From Microbulbifer harenosus (GTDB lineage Bacteria > Pseudomonadota > Gammaproteobacteria > Pseudomonadales > Cellvibrionaceae): DNA of 64,000 nucleotides. Shown here one piece after another: positions 40,537 through 51,480 of the stretch (position 1 is its first letter; every line of letters begins with the position of its first letter). The position numbers and the translations under genes were made by a program. The DNA is taken from the NCBI RefSeq assembly GCF_005771435.1, contig NZ_VANI01000008.1:45013-109012 (forward strand), in the 5' to 3' direction. The notes beneath the pieces are model-generated. The model had not been told where the DNA came from. It made no database searches and worked only from the letters and a program-made list of their open reading frames with translations.

Positions 40537-43500
40537 TCAGGCGCTCACCCCTGCTTCGGTGTAGTCGCGGATTGCGCCAAGCAGAATTTCTTCCTGGTAG
40601 GGCTTGCCCAGATAGTGGTTTACCCCCAGTGACAGCGCATGGTCGCGGTGCTTCTTGCCGGTACGCGAGGTGATCATGATGATCGGAATCTCCCGCAGGC
40701 GATGACTGCCGCGGATGTTGCGCGCCACCTCGAAGCCATCCATACGCGGCATCTCGATATCCAGCAACATCACATCCGGAATCACGTCCTGCAGCTGAAT
40801 AATGGCATCCTGGCCGTCTTTGGCGGTGATCACCCGGTAACCCTCCCGCTCGAGGAAGCGGGTGGTCACCTTGCGCACGGTTACCGAGTCGTCCACCACC
40901 ATCACCAGCTTCTGCGCCTGCGGTTCTTCACGGCCACCGGTGGCGGTAATTTCCTGCAGCAGCGGTGTCTCCGGGCGCGCCAGCAGCGCGGCGTGCTTAC
41001 GCAACAACGCATGGGCGTCGAGAATGACCACCACAGTACCGTCACCGGTCACGGTGGCACCGGATACCCCCTGCACCGTCGCAAACTGCGGTCCGAGACT
41101 TTTTACCACAATCTCGCGACTGCCCATGATCGCGTCAACCTGCAGTGCCATCGCGGTGTTTTCTGAACGCACCAGCAGTACCGGCATCTGCATATCTTCC
41201 ACCGCCAGCCGCGGCTGCGCACTGGACTGCAAAAGACTACCGAAATAGTTCACCTGATAGGGTTCACCGGCGTACTCGAAGCGCGCCTCCGGGGTGCGAT
41301 AGTAGTGCTCCAGCTCAAACGGGCTGAGCCGCACGATACCCTCAATGGTGTTCAACGGTAGGGCGAACAGGTCGTCCCCCACTTTTACCATCAGCGCGCG
41401 ATTGACCGACACGGTGAACGGCAGGCGCACCACAAATTCCGTGCCCTTGCCGACCTGAGAGCCGATGGTAACGCTGCCGCCAATCTGTTTGATCTCTGCA
41501 GATACCACGTCCATGCCCACACCACGGCCGGAAATCTGCGTCACTTTTTCCGCAGTACTGAATCCCGCCTGCAAGATGAACTGCATGATCTCGTTGTTGG
41601 ACAACTCGGCATCCGCGCGCATCAGACCGCTCTCAATGGCCTTTTCACGCACCCGCATCAGATTGATGCCGGCGCCGTCGTCGCTGATGGTAATGACCAC
41701 CTCACTGCCTTCCCGCGCCAGCGCCACGGCAATGCGACCGCGCTCCGGTTTGCCAGCGTCGCGACGTTGCCGCGGCGGCTCAATACCGTGGTCAACGGCG
41801 TTGCGCAGCATATGTTCAAGCGGCGCCACCATGCGCTCCAGCATCGAGCGGTCCAGTTCGCCCTCCACGTTGGAGAACACCAGATCCACTTGTTTGCCGA
41901 GTTCGGCGCTTACCTGACGCACGATACGGCGCAGCCGCGGCACCAGGCGCGAGAAAGGCACCATGCGGCTGCGCATCAGGCCTTCCTGCAATTCCGTGTT
42001 TACACGCGACTGCTGCAGCAACAGCGTTTCCGTATCCCGCGCCTTGTTGCCCAGAGTCTGGCGCAATTCCAGTAAATCCGAGGTCGATTCCAGCAGCGAG
42101 CGCGACAATTGCTGAATAGACGAGTAGCGGTCCATTTCCAGCGGGTCGAAGTCCACGTCCTGTTCCGCCAACTGCTCCTGGCGGAAATGGATCTGAGCTT
42201 CGGTTTCCTTGTCGAGGCGACGCAACTGCTCGTTTAGACGGCTCAGGGTCGAGTCCATCTCATCGAGGGCAAGACCGAACTCCGACACCTGCTCTTCCAG
42301 GCGCCCGCGGGAAATCGACGTTTCCCCGGCGAGGTTGACCAGCTCTTCCAGTAATTCGGACGCGACCCGCACCATTTCCTGGGGTTGGTTGCGGGGCTGC
42401 CCACCGCCGTGTTCACCGACGTTTTTCGACTTGCGTACAAACGGCAGCACATTGCTGGCAGGAGCCTCGACAGGTACCGGTACAGAGGCTTTTTCGATCA
42501 CTTCCACCGGCGGTGCATAACTGTCGTCGGCGGAGGCCTCTTGTGCGTCTTCTATCTCGATCGGTGTGCTCTCTTCGGCAACCGCTACCATCGGGAGCGG
42601 CTCTTCCGCCGGGGCCGCGTCCTCCGCAATCTGCCCGTCCGCCCAGCGGGTTTCCAGCAGTGCACAGAAAGGCTCGAGCGCCTCACCGCCCATCCAGCCG
42701 CGCACGGTGTCCACACCGGCTGCCAAGCGGTCGTAAATGCGATGAGCATCGACGAAAAAGGCCGTAGACGGCGAGCTGCCGCTCGGAAGATTTTCGATCA
42801 CGGTTTCAAAGCGGTGCGCCACTTCGCCGAGTCCCATCAGCGCCGCCATACGCGCGCCGCCCTTGAACGTGTGCAGCACCCGCTTGAGCGCCTCCGGCGC
42901 CGTTTGGTCTTCTGGCGACTGCTCCCAGTTCTGGATCAGCTCCTCCAGTTCGTCCATCAGATCGCCGGCCTCCTCAAGGAAGACTTCCACCACGTCCGGA
43001 TCGACATCGGCGAGCATGGCCGCATTGGCATCGTCGCCCGCCTCCAGCACGACGGTTTCCGGAGCGTGCGGAGTCGGCGCAGTTTCTACCGCAGGCGCGA
43101 ATTCAGACTCCGCGACCTCGCTGCTGACATCTGCCTCCACATCGGCGAATTCGATACCGCCCGCAGCAGCGGACACACTGTCGTCAAACTCGCTCTCGCT
43201 GTCGGCGGGTGTCGCAAGGGCAATCTCTTCTGCCGCCAGCGGAGCCGCAATATCCATTTCTGCTGCCAGCAGATCGTCAAAGTTCAGATCCGCAAGCAGC
43301 AGTTCGTCATCTTCACCGGCGGCAGTCACTGCCGTCACATCAATTTCGGCCTGGGTTTCAACTTCAGTTTCGACTTCGGTCTCAACGTTAGCTTCGGTGG
43401 CAATAGCGGCGTCCGCGACGACAACATCCTCGTCGCCGAAGCTGAACTCGCTGCTGTCGATGCCGTATTCCGCGAGGTCAATATCCTCGTCACTGACACC

Positions 43501-46500
43501 GTCGTCGCCCTGCGCGAGATAGCGCAGCGCTTCACCCACTACCTCGCTCACTGGCGGCAGATCCGTAGACGCGGCTACCGCATCCACCAGATCCAGCAAT
43601 TCATTGTGCCCCTGCTCCAGTGCCGCCCACAGCGCGGGCTCCTCCTCCAGGTGGCCTTCAATCACCTGGCGGTATACCGCCAGCAATAACTGCGACAGTT
43701 CCTGCAATGCGGGCAGCTGCGCCTGACCGGCAGCCTGCTGCAGCACATCCAGCTCCTCTGCCACCGGCAGCAGAATGGATTTGTCACCTGGATGCTGGCG
43801 CCATTGATTCAGCATCTGGTCCGCATCCAGCAGCACCTTCATACCGTCGGCCATGATGACCGCCAGCAACTGCGGATCGACCGCTTTCGGCTCGTTGGCT
43901 TCGCGCTCGCGGATCAGGTGCCCCACCGCGCGCTCCTGCAGCTCGGCGACCCGCGCGAGGTACTGCTCGCTGCGCTCCACAAACAGCGGTTCACCACAGT
44001 AGATCTGGTTGAGCACGCTTTTTACATAGCTGGCGGCGTCGCTGATCAGCTCGAAGATGTCGCTGTCGATCGCCACCTGATAGGTACGCAACTCCTTCAC
44101 GAAGCGCTCAAGCGGTGCCATCAACTCTGCCACCGGGGTGACTTCCGCCATGTGTGCGGAGCCTTTCAGAGTGTGCAGTGCGCGGTGCAGCGGATCAGAG
44201 GGAATACCGTAGACTGGCGCGGCACGCTCCATTTCACTCAGGAATTCAGCCACCGTGGACAAATGGGTCTCCGCCTCCTGGGCGAAGATTTCCCACAGTT
44301 GGACGTTGTCGTCGATATTGTCGTCGGCATCGTCAATGGATTCGGCGATTTCGGGCACCGCGATGCCCGGTTCCGCCAGCAGCGCCTCGGGCACCTCTCC
44401 CTGAGACAACTGCGCGGCCCAACCTTCGAGTTCGGCGGTGCGCGCCGGCTCGGGATCCCCACTCTGGGTGCGGAAGCCCTCCACCATGGATGGCAGCTTG
44501 GCTATGACCTGTTGAATCAGCAGTACGTGCGCGCGCCCGGGGGAAACGGTTTCGTCGAGCACCCGGTTCAGCATGTTCTCCACCGCCCACGCCAGCTCGC
44601 CGATCTCCAGCGCCTCCACCATACGACCCGAGCCCTTCAGGGTATGGAAGCCGCGGCGGAATTCCACCAGCGCGTCGCGATTGTCAAAGTTCGCCGCCCA
44701 CAGCGGGAAGTAGTGATCGATGGTTTCGAGCACCTCACCGGCTTCTTCGAGGAAGATCTCAAGAATTTCCTCGTCGATAATGCTGGTGTCATCGTCGTCT
44801 TCCAGCACCGCGGAGGCGGCCGCAGGAATTTCGGGCGCGGCTGCTACTGCGGCGGTTTCCTCAGTGGCGTGCTCAGAAACGTCAGAAACGTCGGCGGATT
44901 CGCCGGTCGCAAACCAGCTCTCTTCCAGCAGCAGCGAAGAATCCTCGCCGGGCGCGATGGCGGGCTCTGCGCCGGTCTCTGCGAGCAGCGACGCGGAGAG
45001 CCCCGCAAGGGGATCTTCGGCGGTGTCCACAGAGGCAGGTTCGGCTGCGGGAATGTCGTCTTTTACGGATTCGACATCGTCGAGATCGAGACTGAATTCA
45101 ATATGATCGGGCGCAGCCGGTTCTTCATTTGCCGGTAGATCCGGCGGCACAGTGGCCGCAGCGTCGTCAACCGAATGCTCATCGAACGAAGTGGCACCGG
45201 AACCGTACACCGCGGTATCGGTGTCTTCGAATACCAGCTCTGCAGCGCCTTCAGCGGTACCGTCTTGTACAACCGCGTCTTGCGACTCAATCGCGCCCTC
45301 GCCATTGGCGACCGCGTAGCCAAGTGTCGCTACACTGTCTTCCGCCAGCGCCAGCAACATGTCCGCGTCCTCTATGCCATCGGCGCGGCGCTCAAGGTAG
45401 TACTCAACGCTGGTCACCGCGTCGGCGAGAGTGTCCAGCAGCTTCCAATCGGGTTGGTCACCGGCGCCTATCAAGCGCTCGTCGATATAGTTTTTGCACG
45501 CCCCGACAATTTCCGCCGCACGCTGGTAGCCCACCATATCCAGGCCACCACAAACCTCCTGCAGACGCTTTGGCACCAGCGACAGATGCCCGGCATCCCA
45601 GTGGCTGGCGATGTACTCGACCACGGCTTCCTTCACGGTTTCGAGACCGATACGGGCCTCGCGCAGCACACGGGCAGTGGCCTCCCCCATCAGCGGCGAT
45701 TCACTGTCGTTGCGTCGATCGCGCTCCACCACGGCGGCGAGACCGGAATCCAGCTGCACCAGCTCCGCGGCGGCCTGCATCAGCAGTTCGTCGGGGTCAG
45801 CACTGCGCGAGGCGTCGCGCAGATGTTCGTAGATGGCACGGGCGCGGGTGCGCTGGTTTTCCAGACCCAGCACGCCCAACGTGTCCGCGATGCGCTTGGC
45901 AACGATGGCGGTATCCGACAGCGACGCACGCTCACCATTGGCAATGCTCGGGTCTAATGCTTCGCGTACATTGGCGAGCTCTTCGCGCAGGGCTGCCACG
46001 GCAGTGCCCATGGCTTCGGGGCCCATGGCCAGCGCGTCCTCGGTATCCGGGCGCGGGGTGCCCGGCACCGCGCGGTCGAGGGCAAATTTCCGATACAGCG
46101 CGGTGGCGCGCGGGCCATTGGGGCCGGAGAGATAGACGTAGAACAGCAGGTTGCGAATCAGATCCTGATCCGGACGGGCATCCAGCACCCGTGCGCCCTG
46201 ACCGCTGAGCAACCGGAACTCCACGTCGATGCGGCGCAGCAGCTGGCGCAGCGCCGGCAATACGGTGAGTCGGTGGTCGGCAATGCCTTCGAGCAGGCCG
46301 CGCAGGATTTCCCACAGGTGCTGGCGCTGGCTGCCGCTGTAGAGCAGCGCCATCTTTTCGCACACTTTATTGAGATAGGCGATGCTCTCGCCGCTGTTGA
46401 CGTCGCGAATCAGGGATGCGGCGGCCACGTGGTACATCTTGCGCAGCTTGGCCACCAGCTCCTGCAATTTGGCGTTATTGCCAAGCAGCGGCTGCCGCGC

Positions 46501-46977
46501 ACCCTCGGCAATGGCCAGTGCGGACAGATCCGGTGCGAACAGCGCACCTTCGGTGATCAGGCGCTCGCGGCGTACCGCACGCAGGTCGTTCAGCAGGGGC
46601 AATAACAGCACTGCGTTGTCCCGGCGCTGGAAGGCGATTTTTTCCAGATAGAGCGGCAGTTCCAACAGCGCGCGCATGAGGAACTCGCGGGTTTCATCGC
46701 TGTTTTCCACATCGCCACTGGCGAGGGCGTGTACCAGCTGCTCCATTTCTTCGGCAAGCATGGCAGCGCCGGAGAGCTCCGCCATGTGCAGGCTGCCGTG
46801 AACCTGGTGGATAAGGCCCAGGCAATTTTTCAGCAGCGCTGAACCGTCGGCAGAGGCGTCAGTTGCAGAGGAATCCGAGGCAAAAGTTTCCAGTTGCTGG
46901 CGCGCGAGGGCCAGCGTCTCGTTGATTTCGCCTATCAGCCAATCCAGGGCCACAAAATTGGGATTGTCGCGACTCAC
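40537..46977 (-). CDS. chpA: Hybrid chemosensory histidine kinase ChpA (PilL)
   Basis: A 2146-residue kinase at the core of the pilus chemosensory system. In order: an N-terminal FimL/Hpt-like region (QVHGSLHMAEL near residue 60); three clear Hpt domains with phosphoacceptor His in FHTLKGSGRM (about 775), LHTLKGSAHM (about 936) and LHTFKGGARM (about 1367); a CheA-type dimerisation helix (about 1530-1600); a HATPase domain with LRNAVDHGIEPP (about 1727) and GRGVGMDVV (about 1819); a CheW-like domain; and a C-terminal receiver (VVDDSVTVRK; acceptor Asp in MLLDIEMPRMDG, about 2075). Long acidic Ala/Glu-rich linkers separate the Hpts. It is shorter and has fewer obvious Hpts than Pseudomonas ChpA. 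Confidence 0.96.
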   Translation of the reverse strand: MSRDNPNFVALDWLIGEINETLALARQQLETFASDSSATDASADGSALLKNCLGLIHQVHGSLHMAELSGAAMLAEEMEQLVHALASGDVENSDETREFLMRALLELPLYLEKIAFQRRDNAVLLLPLLNDLRAVRRERLITEGALFAPDLSALAIAEGARQPLLGNNAKLQELVAKLRKMYHVAAASLIRDVNSGESIAYLNKVCEKMALLYSGSQRQHLWEILRGLLEGIADHRLTVLPALRQLLRRIDVEFRLLSGQGARVLDARPDQDLIRNLLFYVYLSGPNGPRATALYRKFALDRAVPGTPRPDTEDALAMGPEAMGTAVAALREELANVREALDPSIANGERASLSDTAIVAKRIADTLGVLGLENQRTRARAIYEHLRDASRSADPDELLMQAAAELVQLDSGLAAVVERDRRNDSESPLMGEATARVLREARIGLETVKEAVVEYIASHWDAGHLSLVPKRLQEVCGGLDMVGYQRAAEIVGACKNYIDERLIGAGDQPDWKLLDTLADAVTSVEYYLERRADGIEDADMLLALAEDSVATLGYAVANGEGAIESQDAVVQDGTAEGAAELVFEDTDTAVYGSGATSFDEHSVDDAAATVPPDLPANEEPAAPDHIEFSLDLDDVESVKDDIPAAEPASVDTAEDPLAGLSASLLAETGAEPAIAPGEDSSLLLEESWFATGESADVSDVSEHATEETAAVAAAPEIPAAASAVLEDDDDTSIIDEEILEIFLEEAGEVLETIDHYFPLWAANFDNRDALVEFRRGFHTLKGSGRMVEALEIGELAWAVENMLNRVLDETVSPGRAHVLLIQQVIAKLPSMVEGFRTQSGDPEPARTAELEGWAAQLSQGEVPEALLAEPGIAVPEIAESIDDADDNIDDNVQLWEIFAQEAETHLSTVAEFLSEMERAAPVYGIPSDPLHRALHTLKGSAHMAEVTPVAELMAPLERFVKELRTYQVAIDSDIFELISDAASYVKSVLNQIYCGEPLFVERSEQYLARVAELQERAVGHLIREREANEPKAVDPQLLAVIMADGMKVLLDADQMLNQWRQHPGDKSILLPVAEELDVLQQAAGQAQLPALQELSQLLLAVYRQVIEGHLEEEPALWAALEQGHNELLDLVDAVAASTDLPPVSEVVGEALRYLAQGDDGVSDEDIDLAEYGIDSSEFSFGDEDVVVADAAIATEANVETEVETEVETQAEIDVTAVTAAGEDDELLLADLNFDDLLAAEMDIAAPLAAEEIALATPADSESEFDDSVSAAAGGIEFADVEADVSSEVAESEFAPAVETAPTPHAPETVVLEAGDDANAAMLADVDPDVVEVFLEEAGDLMDELEELIQNWEQSPEDQTAPEALKRVLHTFKGGARMAALMGLGEVAHRFETVIENLPSGSSPSTAFFVDAHRIYDRLAAGVDTVRGWMGGEALEPFCALLETRWADGQIAEDAAPAEEPLPMVAVAEESTPIEIEDAQEASADDSYAPPVEVIEKASVPVPVEAPASNVLPFVRKSKNVGEHGGGQPRNQPQEMVRVASELLEELVNLAGETSISRGRLEEQVSEFGLALDEMDSTLSRLNEQLRRLDKETEAQIHFRQEQLAEQDVDFDPLEMDRYSSIQQLSRSLLESTSDLLELRQTLGNKARDTETLLLQQSRVNTELQEGLMRSRMVPFSRLVPRLRRIVRQVSAELGKQVDLVFSNVEGELDRSMLERMVAPLEHMLRNAVDHGIEPPRQRRDAGKPERGRIAVALAREGSEVVITISDDGAGINLMRVREKAIESGLMRADAELSNNEIMQFILQAGFSTAEKVTQISGRGVGMDVVSAEIKQIGGSVTIGSQVGKGTEFVVRLPFTVSVNRALMVKVGDDLFALPLNTIEGIVRLSPFELEHYYRTPEARFEYAGEPYQVNYFGSLLQSSAQPRLAVEDMQMPVLLVRSENTAMALQVDAIMGSREIVVKSLGPQFATVQGVSGATVTGDGTVVVILDAHALLRKHAALLARPETPLLQEITATGGREEPQAQKLVMVVDDSVTVRKVTTRFLEREGYRVITAKDGQDAIIQLQDVIPDVMLLDIEMPRMDGFEVARNIRGSHRLREIPIIMITSRTGKKHRDHALSLGVNHYLGKPYQEEILLGAIRDYTEAGVSA

Positions 46978-47114
46978 GCCAGGTCCTCGGTAATTCAGTT
47001 TGCTCGCTGGCAGGGGCTAGAAATTGCTTACTCTGCGCGCCTGCTGCTCTGCACCTCCCCCGCACCTGCGGGCCGCGGGGAGGTCCGCTTTGCGTTATCA
47101 GTATCTGCGGTCGC

Positions 47115-49274
47115 TCAGGCCATCGCCCGGTCGCTGCGCTCTTCCGCGGTGAGCATATCGAGCTCGTCATCTGCGGCCTCGTCGTCCAGCATCGGGAACT
47201 CCTCCGAGAGCTGGGCCAGGTCGCCATCGTACAGCTCACCATCAGCCTCCACTTCGTCACTGCTCGGCAGTTTGAAGCCGGCAACGGAGTCGCGCAGAGC
47301 GGAAGCGGTCTGGGCCAGATTACCAATGGACTGGGCGGTGGCCTGGGTACCGGCGGAGGTTTGCGAGGTAATCTCCTGAATCACGTTCATCGTGTTGGAG
47401 ATGTGACCTGCGGAAGAGGCCTGCTGGCGTGCCGCGTTGGAAATGTTCTGAATCAACGACGCGAGGTTGGTGGATACCGTTTCGATCTCTTCCAGGGCAA
47501 CACCCGCGTCCTGCGCCAGACGGGCACCGCGCACCACCTCGGTGGTGGTGGATTCCATCGACACAACCGCTTCGTTGGTATCGGACTGAATCGCTTTTAC
47601 CAGGCCTTCAATCTGCTTGGTAGCCGCTGCGGAGCGTTCCGCGAGGCGCTGAACCTCGTCCGCAACCACCGCGAAACCGCGGCCCGCGTCGCCCGCCATA
47701 GAGGCCTGGATCGCCGCGTTAAGAGCCAGAATGTTGGTCTGGTCGGCAATGTCGTTAATCAGGCTTACGATGTCACCGATCTCCTGGGAAGATTCACCCA
47801 GTCGCTTGATCCGCTTGGACGTGTCCTGAATCTGCTCGCGAATGGTATCCATGCCCTTGATGGTGTTCTGTACCACCTTGGCGCCGTTGCTCGCGATCTG
47901 TACCGAGCGCTCCGCTACCTGGGCAGATTCGGCGGCGTTGGCAGATACCTGGTCAATGGTCACGGCCATTTCGTTCACCGCCGCGGAGGCGCCGGCAATT
48001 TCCTGGGCCTGGTGTTCGGATGCCTCGGCCAGATGCAGGGCGGTCTGCTGGGTTTCCTGGGACAGGGACGACACTTCCTGCGCCGCGCCGTTGATTCGGC
48101 TTACCAGTACGCGCAGCTGGTCGATGGTGTAGTTGATGGAGTCCGCAATCGCACCGGTGAAGGCCTCGGTTACGGTGGCGGACGTGGTCAGGTCACCGTC
48201 CGCCAGGTCCGCCAGTTCGTCCAGCAGCTGCATAATCGCCTGCTGGTTGCGCTCGTTGGTCTCGGATTCTGCGCGCAGGCTGCGGCGGGTGCCGGAGAAC
48301 GCCTGGATCATCATCACGAAGATCAACAGTACGAAGACGGCGGCAACGATAAAGATGGTCTGGTTGTTGGGCTGGCGCTCGCCGGACAGGCCGCCGATAC
48401 GGTCGTTCAGTACAGACAGGGCTTCCAGCAATTGCGGCGAGGAGGCCGCAATACCATCCGCCGCCTGGCGGGTGGCGAACAGTGCCGGAGTGGCTTCGAA
48501 GATTTCGCGCACGGAGGAGCTTACGAACTCAAACAGCTCGGTAATTTCATCCAGCGACTCGCGCGCCTCAGTGTCGGTTACGCGGGAAATACCCATCACC
48601 ACGTCACCGCCCTTCATGCCTTCAACCACTTTACCGAACAGACTGGCATCGGTGTTGAACTGGTCCGCGGCAGATTCCGCGTCGTCACCACCGCGCAGCA
48701 TCTTGTCGATGTTCCGGCCGATACGCTCGGCACGCCATACCTGCAGCTGGGCCTGCTCCACCTGGTTGGCCGGGGCATTGTTGGCCAGCAGGATTTCCAC
48801 GATATTGTTGTGCTCCGCCTGCAGCTCCGGCAGCGAGTCGTTCAGGGTGCTCGCCACATCGTTCAGGAAGATGATCGAATCCTTGTTGCCGATAATGGTG
48901 TCGGCCTGCTCGCGCATCTGCCGCCACACCTGGCCGTAGACCGCCAGCTCCTGCTCCAGGGCGCGCTTACTGCCCTGATCCATACCCTGCAGCTCGTTCC
49001 ATGTCGCGGCCATCTGGTTGACTACTTTTTCCAGGTCGGCGAAGGCCTGCTCATCACCGGCAGTAGCGGCCGGTGCGTAGGACACCATCTGGTAGGATAG
49101 AGCGCGCAGTTCCGCCACATCTTCCTGGTAACTCTGGTCCCGGTCGCCGTAGCTCTGCACCAAGTAGATGCTGACGATCAGTCCCGCCAGTGTGGCGAGT
49201 ACCAGCAAACCCATAAACAGCGCGGCAGGGTTACTGCGCAGCGCGGAAAATGAACTCTGGGAGCCTGTTTTCAT
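47115..49274 (-). CDS. pilJ: Pilus chemoreceptor PilJ
   Basis: Methyl-accepting chemotaxis-like receptor of the Chp system; in Pseudomonas it responds to pilus retraction and phosphate-rich or surface signals. The 719-residue protein has two membrane helices (about residues 16-38 and 310-332) flanking a periplasmic PilJ-type sensor, a HAMP-like segment, and a signalling hairpin with the conserved tip region [18 protein letters not shown] and [18 protein letters not shown]. The C-terminus is acidic ([12 protein letters not shown]). Lies 137 bp before chpA and 256 bp after pilI. Confidence 0.96.
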   Translation of the reverse strand: MKTGSQSSFSALRSNPAALFMGLLVLATLAGLIVSIYLVQSYGDRDQSYQEDVAELRALSYQMVSYAPAATAGDEQAFADLEKVVNQMAATWNELQGMDQGSKRALEQELAVYGQVWRQMREQADTIIGNKDSIIFLNDVASTLNDSLPELQAEHNNIVEILLANNAPANQVEQAQLQVWRAERIGRNIDKMLRGGDDAESAADQFNTDASLFGKVVEGMKGGDVVMGISRVTDTEARESLDEITELFEFVSSSVREIFEATPALFATRQAADGIAASSPQLLEALSVLNDRIGGLSGERQPNNQTIFIVAAVFVLLIFVMMIQAFSGTRRSLRAESETNERNQQAIMQLLDELADLADGDLTTSATVTEAFTGAIADSINYTIDQLRVLVSRINGAAQEVSSLSQETQQTALHLAEASEHQAQEIAGASAAVNEMAVTIDQVSANAAESAQVAERSVQIASNGAKVVQNTIKGMDTIREQIQDTSKRIKRLGESSQEIGDIVSLINDIADQTNILALNAAIQASMAGDAGRGFAVVADEVQRLAERSAAATKQIEGLVKAIQSDTNEAVVSMESTTTEVVRGARLAQDAGVALEEIETVSTNLASLIQNISNAARQQASSAGHISNTMNVIQEITSQTSAGTQATAQSIGNLAQTASALRDSVAGFKLPSSDEVEADGELYDGDLAQLSEEFPMLDDEAADDELDMLTAEERSDRAMA

Positions 49275-49530
49275 AATTTACTCCTGGCGGACCTGTGCCC
49301 AAGGCCAAATTCTTGTTATTACCACTTTCGAGACCTCGCGGCCTCACATCCCCTTTCACCCAACGTTGTGGGTACCCCAAAACGGCGCTTGCCGACGACG
49401 GGTTTTGTGCGGTTGAGTAGCCTGAGCCACCCACTGCAACCGGTTTGGCGCACACATTGCGCCCCACCTCAGTGGCACCCGGATCCAGAGCGGTCTGAAA
49501 CAGGAGTGCCCGAAAACAGAAAACCGCCGC

Positions 49531-50079
49531 TCAGTGAGCCGCGGCATCCGCAAATTGAAAATCGTTGACCAGGGCCTGCAGGTCAAATACCAGCCAGCGC
49601 CCCTGCTGCAATTCAAACTGGCCGCTGATCATGGGCGCAAAGGAGTCGGTGAGATCTGCCGGGGGCAGTTTGCCGAATTCCAACGCGAGGTGTTGCATAC
49701 CGTGAAGCTCGTCGACAATCAGGCCGACATAGAGTTTTTCCTGCTCCAGCACCAGCACCCGGCGGCGCTGACGCGGACTGGTCAGGTGTCCGCCGAAGAA
49801 TGCCGCCAGATCGATCAGCGGAAGCAGGCGCCCGCGCACGTTGGCGACCCCGCGTACCCAGGGCTGAACTCCGGGAATAAAGGTGTACTGAGGTACTTCC
49901 AGCAGTTCCACCACGTCTTCCATGGAGGCAACGAAGCGCTGCCCCAGGATCGAAAATCCGATGCCCGTCCAGTAGGGCTTGACCTCCTGGCGGGCGGGCA
50001 GCCCCTTTGACTGTGCTTTTGCACGGTTGGCAATATCAACCAGCGCAAGATAGGGGGTAAGTGTTGGTTGCACGGGCAC
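49531..50079 (-). CDS. pilI: CheW-like adaptor PilI
   Basis: Couples PilJ to ChpA. The 182-residue protein has a CheW domain (GFSILGQRFVASMEDVVELL; WVRGVANVRGRLLPLIDLA), and ends FQFADAAAH. The start is GTG 50079, 12 bp after the pilH stop, with weak TGAGG further upstream. The 256-bp gap to pilJ holds no gene and no clear signal that I can identify. Confidence 0.95.
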   Translation of the reverse strand: MPVQPTLTPYLALVDIANRAKAQSKGLPARQEVKPYWTGIGFSILGQRFVASMEDVVELLEVPQYTFIPGVQPWVRGVANVRGRLLPLIDLAAFFGGHLTSPRQRRRVLVLEQEKLYVGLIVDELHGMQHLALEFGKLPPADLTDSFAPMISGQFELQQGRWLVFDLQALVNDFQFADAAAH

Positions 50080-50091
50080 TCAACGTCGGCC

Positions 50092-50457
50092 TCAGGCCAA
50101 CACCTCCTCAATAGTGCCGAGCAGTTTGCTCTCGTCCACAGGCTTGGTCAGATACGCACGCGCGCCCTGGCGCATGCCCCACACACGGTCGGTATCCTGA
50201 TCCTTGGTGGTCACAATAACGATGGGAATACCACTGGTTTCCCCGTGCTTACTCAGCTGGCGGGTGGCCTGGAACCCATTCAGCCCCGGCATGACGATAT
50301 CCATCAGGATTACGTCGGGACGCTGTTCGCGGGCAACGCCAACACCGGCTTCGCCGTTGGTGGCGGTCAGTACGGAGTGGCCATTCTTCTCAAGAATTGT
50401 GGTCAGCTTGTGAGTTTCAGTTGGCGAATCATCGACGATAAGCACAGTGGCCATCAT
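50092..50457 (-). CDS. pilH: Response regulator PilH
   Basis: Single receiver-domain response regulator; in Pseudomonas PilH opposes PilG and acts with the PilT retraction arm or as a phosphate sink. The 121-residue protein has VLIVDDSPTE with the acidic pocket, acceptor Asp in DVILMDIVMPGLNG (about residue 52), Thr in VIVTTKDQDTD and Lys in YLTKPVD. Followed by pilI after 12 bp; 228 bp from pilG. Confidence 0.96.
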   Translation of the reverse strand: MMATVLIVDDSPTETHKLTTILEKNGHSVLTATNGEAGVGVAREQRPDVILMDIVMPGLNGFQATRQLSKHGETSGIPIVIVTTKDQDTDRVWGMRQGARAYLTKPVDESKLLGTIEEVLA

Positions 50458-50588
50458 TTCCCCCGAGATGGTGTTTCCGCCTGCGGCATCGCTCTTTTGC
50501 CCGGCGGTTGTTGTTGGTACCGATCGCGCTCAAAACTATCGGGCGCGACCACACACTTTGTTATTTGGTGCTAACTTTCTTAACTTTC

Positions 50589-50627
50589 CTGCCCTTCTAT
50601 GAGTGCGCAGCACATCAAGAAGGGCAG
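50589..50627. repeat. Inverted repeat between pilG and pilH
   Basis: CTGCCCTTCT (50589-50598) is repeated inverted at 50618-50627, enclosing a smaller GTGC-gca-GCAC hairpin. No T-run follows on the minus strand. Likely a transcript hairpin between pilG and pilH. Confidence 0.5.
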
Positions 50628-50685
50628 ACGCGATAGTCTACGCCATTTTCGCGGAAAGTATCACACTCGCGGAGAGATCCATCTC

Positions 50686-51081
50686 TCAGGCAGCGTGGTG
50701 CGGTTTGGCGTGTGCAGAAATCGCGCCCAGCAGCTCACTCTTGCTGAACGGCTTGGTGAGGTACTGATCACAGCCCACCACGCGTCCCTTGGCTTTGTCG
50801 AAAAGGCCATCCTTGCTCGACAGCATAATGACAGGCGTGCTGCGGAATTCGCTGTTGTTCTTGATCAGCGCACAGGTCTGATAGCCGTCGAGTCGCGGCA
50901 TCATGATGTCTACAAAAATGATGTCCGGACGCGAATCCGCGATCTTTGCCAGGGCGTCGAAGCCGTCAGTGGCGGTAACCACCGTACAGCCCGCTTTCTG
51001 CAGCAGCGTCTCCGCGGTGCGACGAATGGTTTTACTGTCGTCGATCACCATCACGGTGAGACTTTCCCAGTTGAGCTCCAT
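50686..51081 (-). CDS. pilG: Response regulator PilG
   Basis: Single receiver-domain response regulator that stimulates pilus extension and cAMP synthesis in Pseudomonas. The 131-residue protein has VMVIDDSKTIRRTAETLL, acceptor Asp in DIIFVDIMMPRLDG (about residue 58), Ser/Thr in VIMLSSKDG and Lys in YLTKPFSKSE. It is the promoter-proximal gene of the pilGHIJ-chpA-chpC cluster and divergent from gshB, the conserved arrangement. Confidence 0.97.
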   Translation of the reverse strand: MELNWESLTVMVIDDSKTIRRTAETLLQKAGCTVVTATDGFDALAKIADSRPDIIFVDIMMPRLDGYQTCALIKNNSEFRSTPVIMLSSKDGLFDKAKGRVVGCDQYLTKPFSKSELLGAISAHAKPHHAA

Positions 51082-51480
51082 AGTGTGTTCCCAAGTCCCC
51101 TTTACTTATTTTTAAGACACGCTGCTGATGCATTCATGCCTTTATGTGCAACCTCTTGACGGGGTCCGATCGTCGCTGCGTATGGCCGCGGCCGGCGGGC
51201 GCAGATCAGGGGGAAACTTTTATCACAGATACCACAGTGAATCTAGCGACGGCCGGGGTGTACGGCAGGCAATGATTAATTTGTGAGCAAGACCGCAGTT
51301 CCACCCGATGACATTGCCACACACGAGCTTGCAGACCTCGCCCGCTGCTCTTACCTTTGCCACCAGACACATTCAGAGGCAGACTCTGAATTCTCCCCCG
51401 CGACCGCCGGCATTTTCTCCAGGCTTGGCAATCCGGTCGCTTCGGATTCATCACAGCAGATTCAGCATACGGAAACCGGT
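51082..51480. other. Divergent region pilG / gshB (399 bp, no gene)
   Basis: The plus frame upstream of gshB is open from 51283 but its first 66 codons have no family homology, so I treat it as leader. TTGACG at about 51155 could be a -35 for gshB, but the matching -10 is poor. I see no RNA gene or repeat here. Confidence 0.45.
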
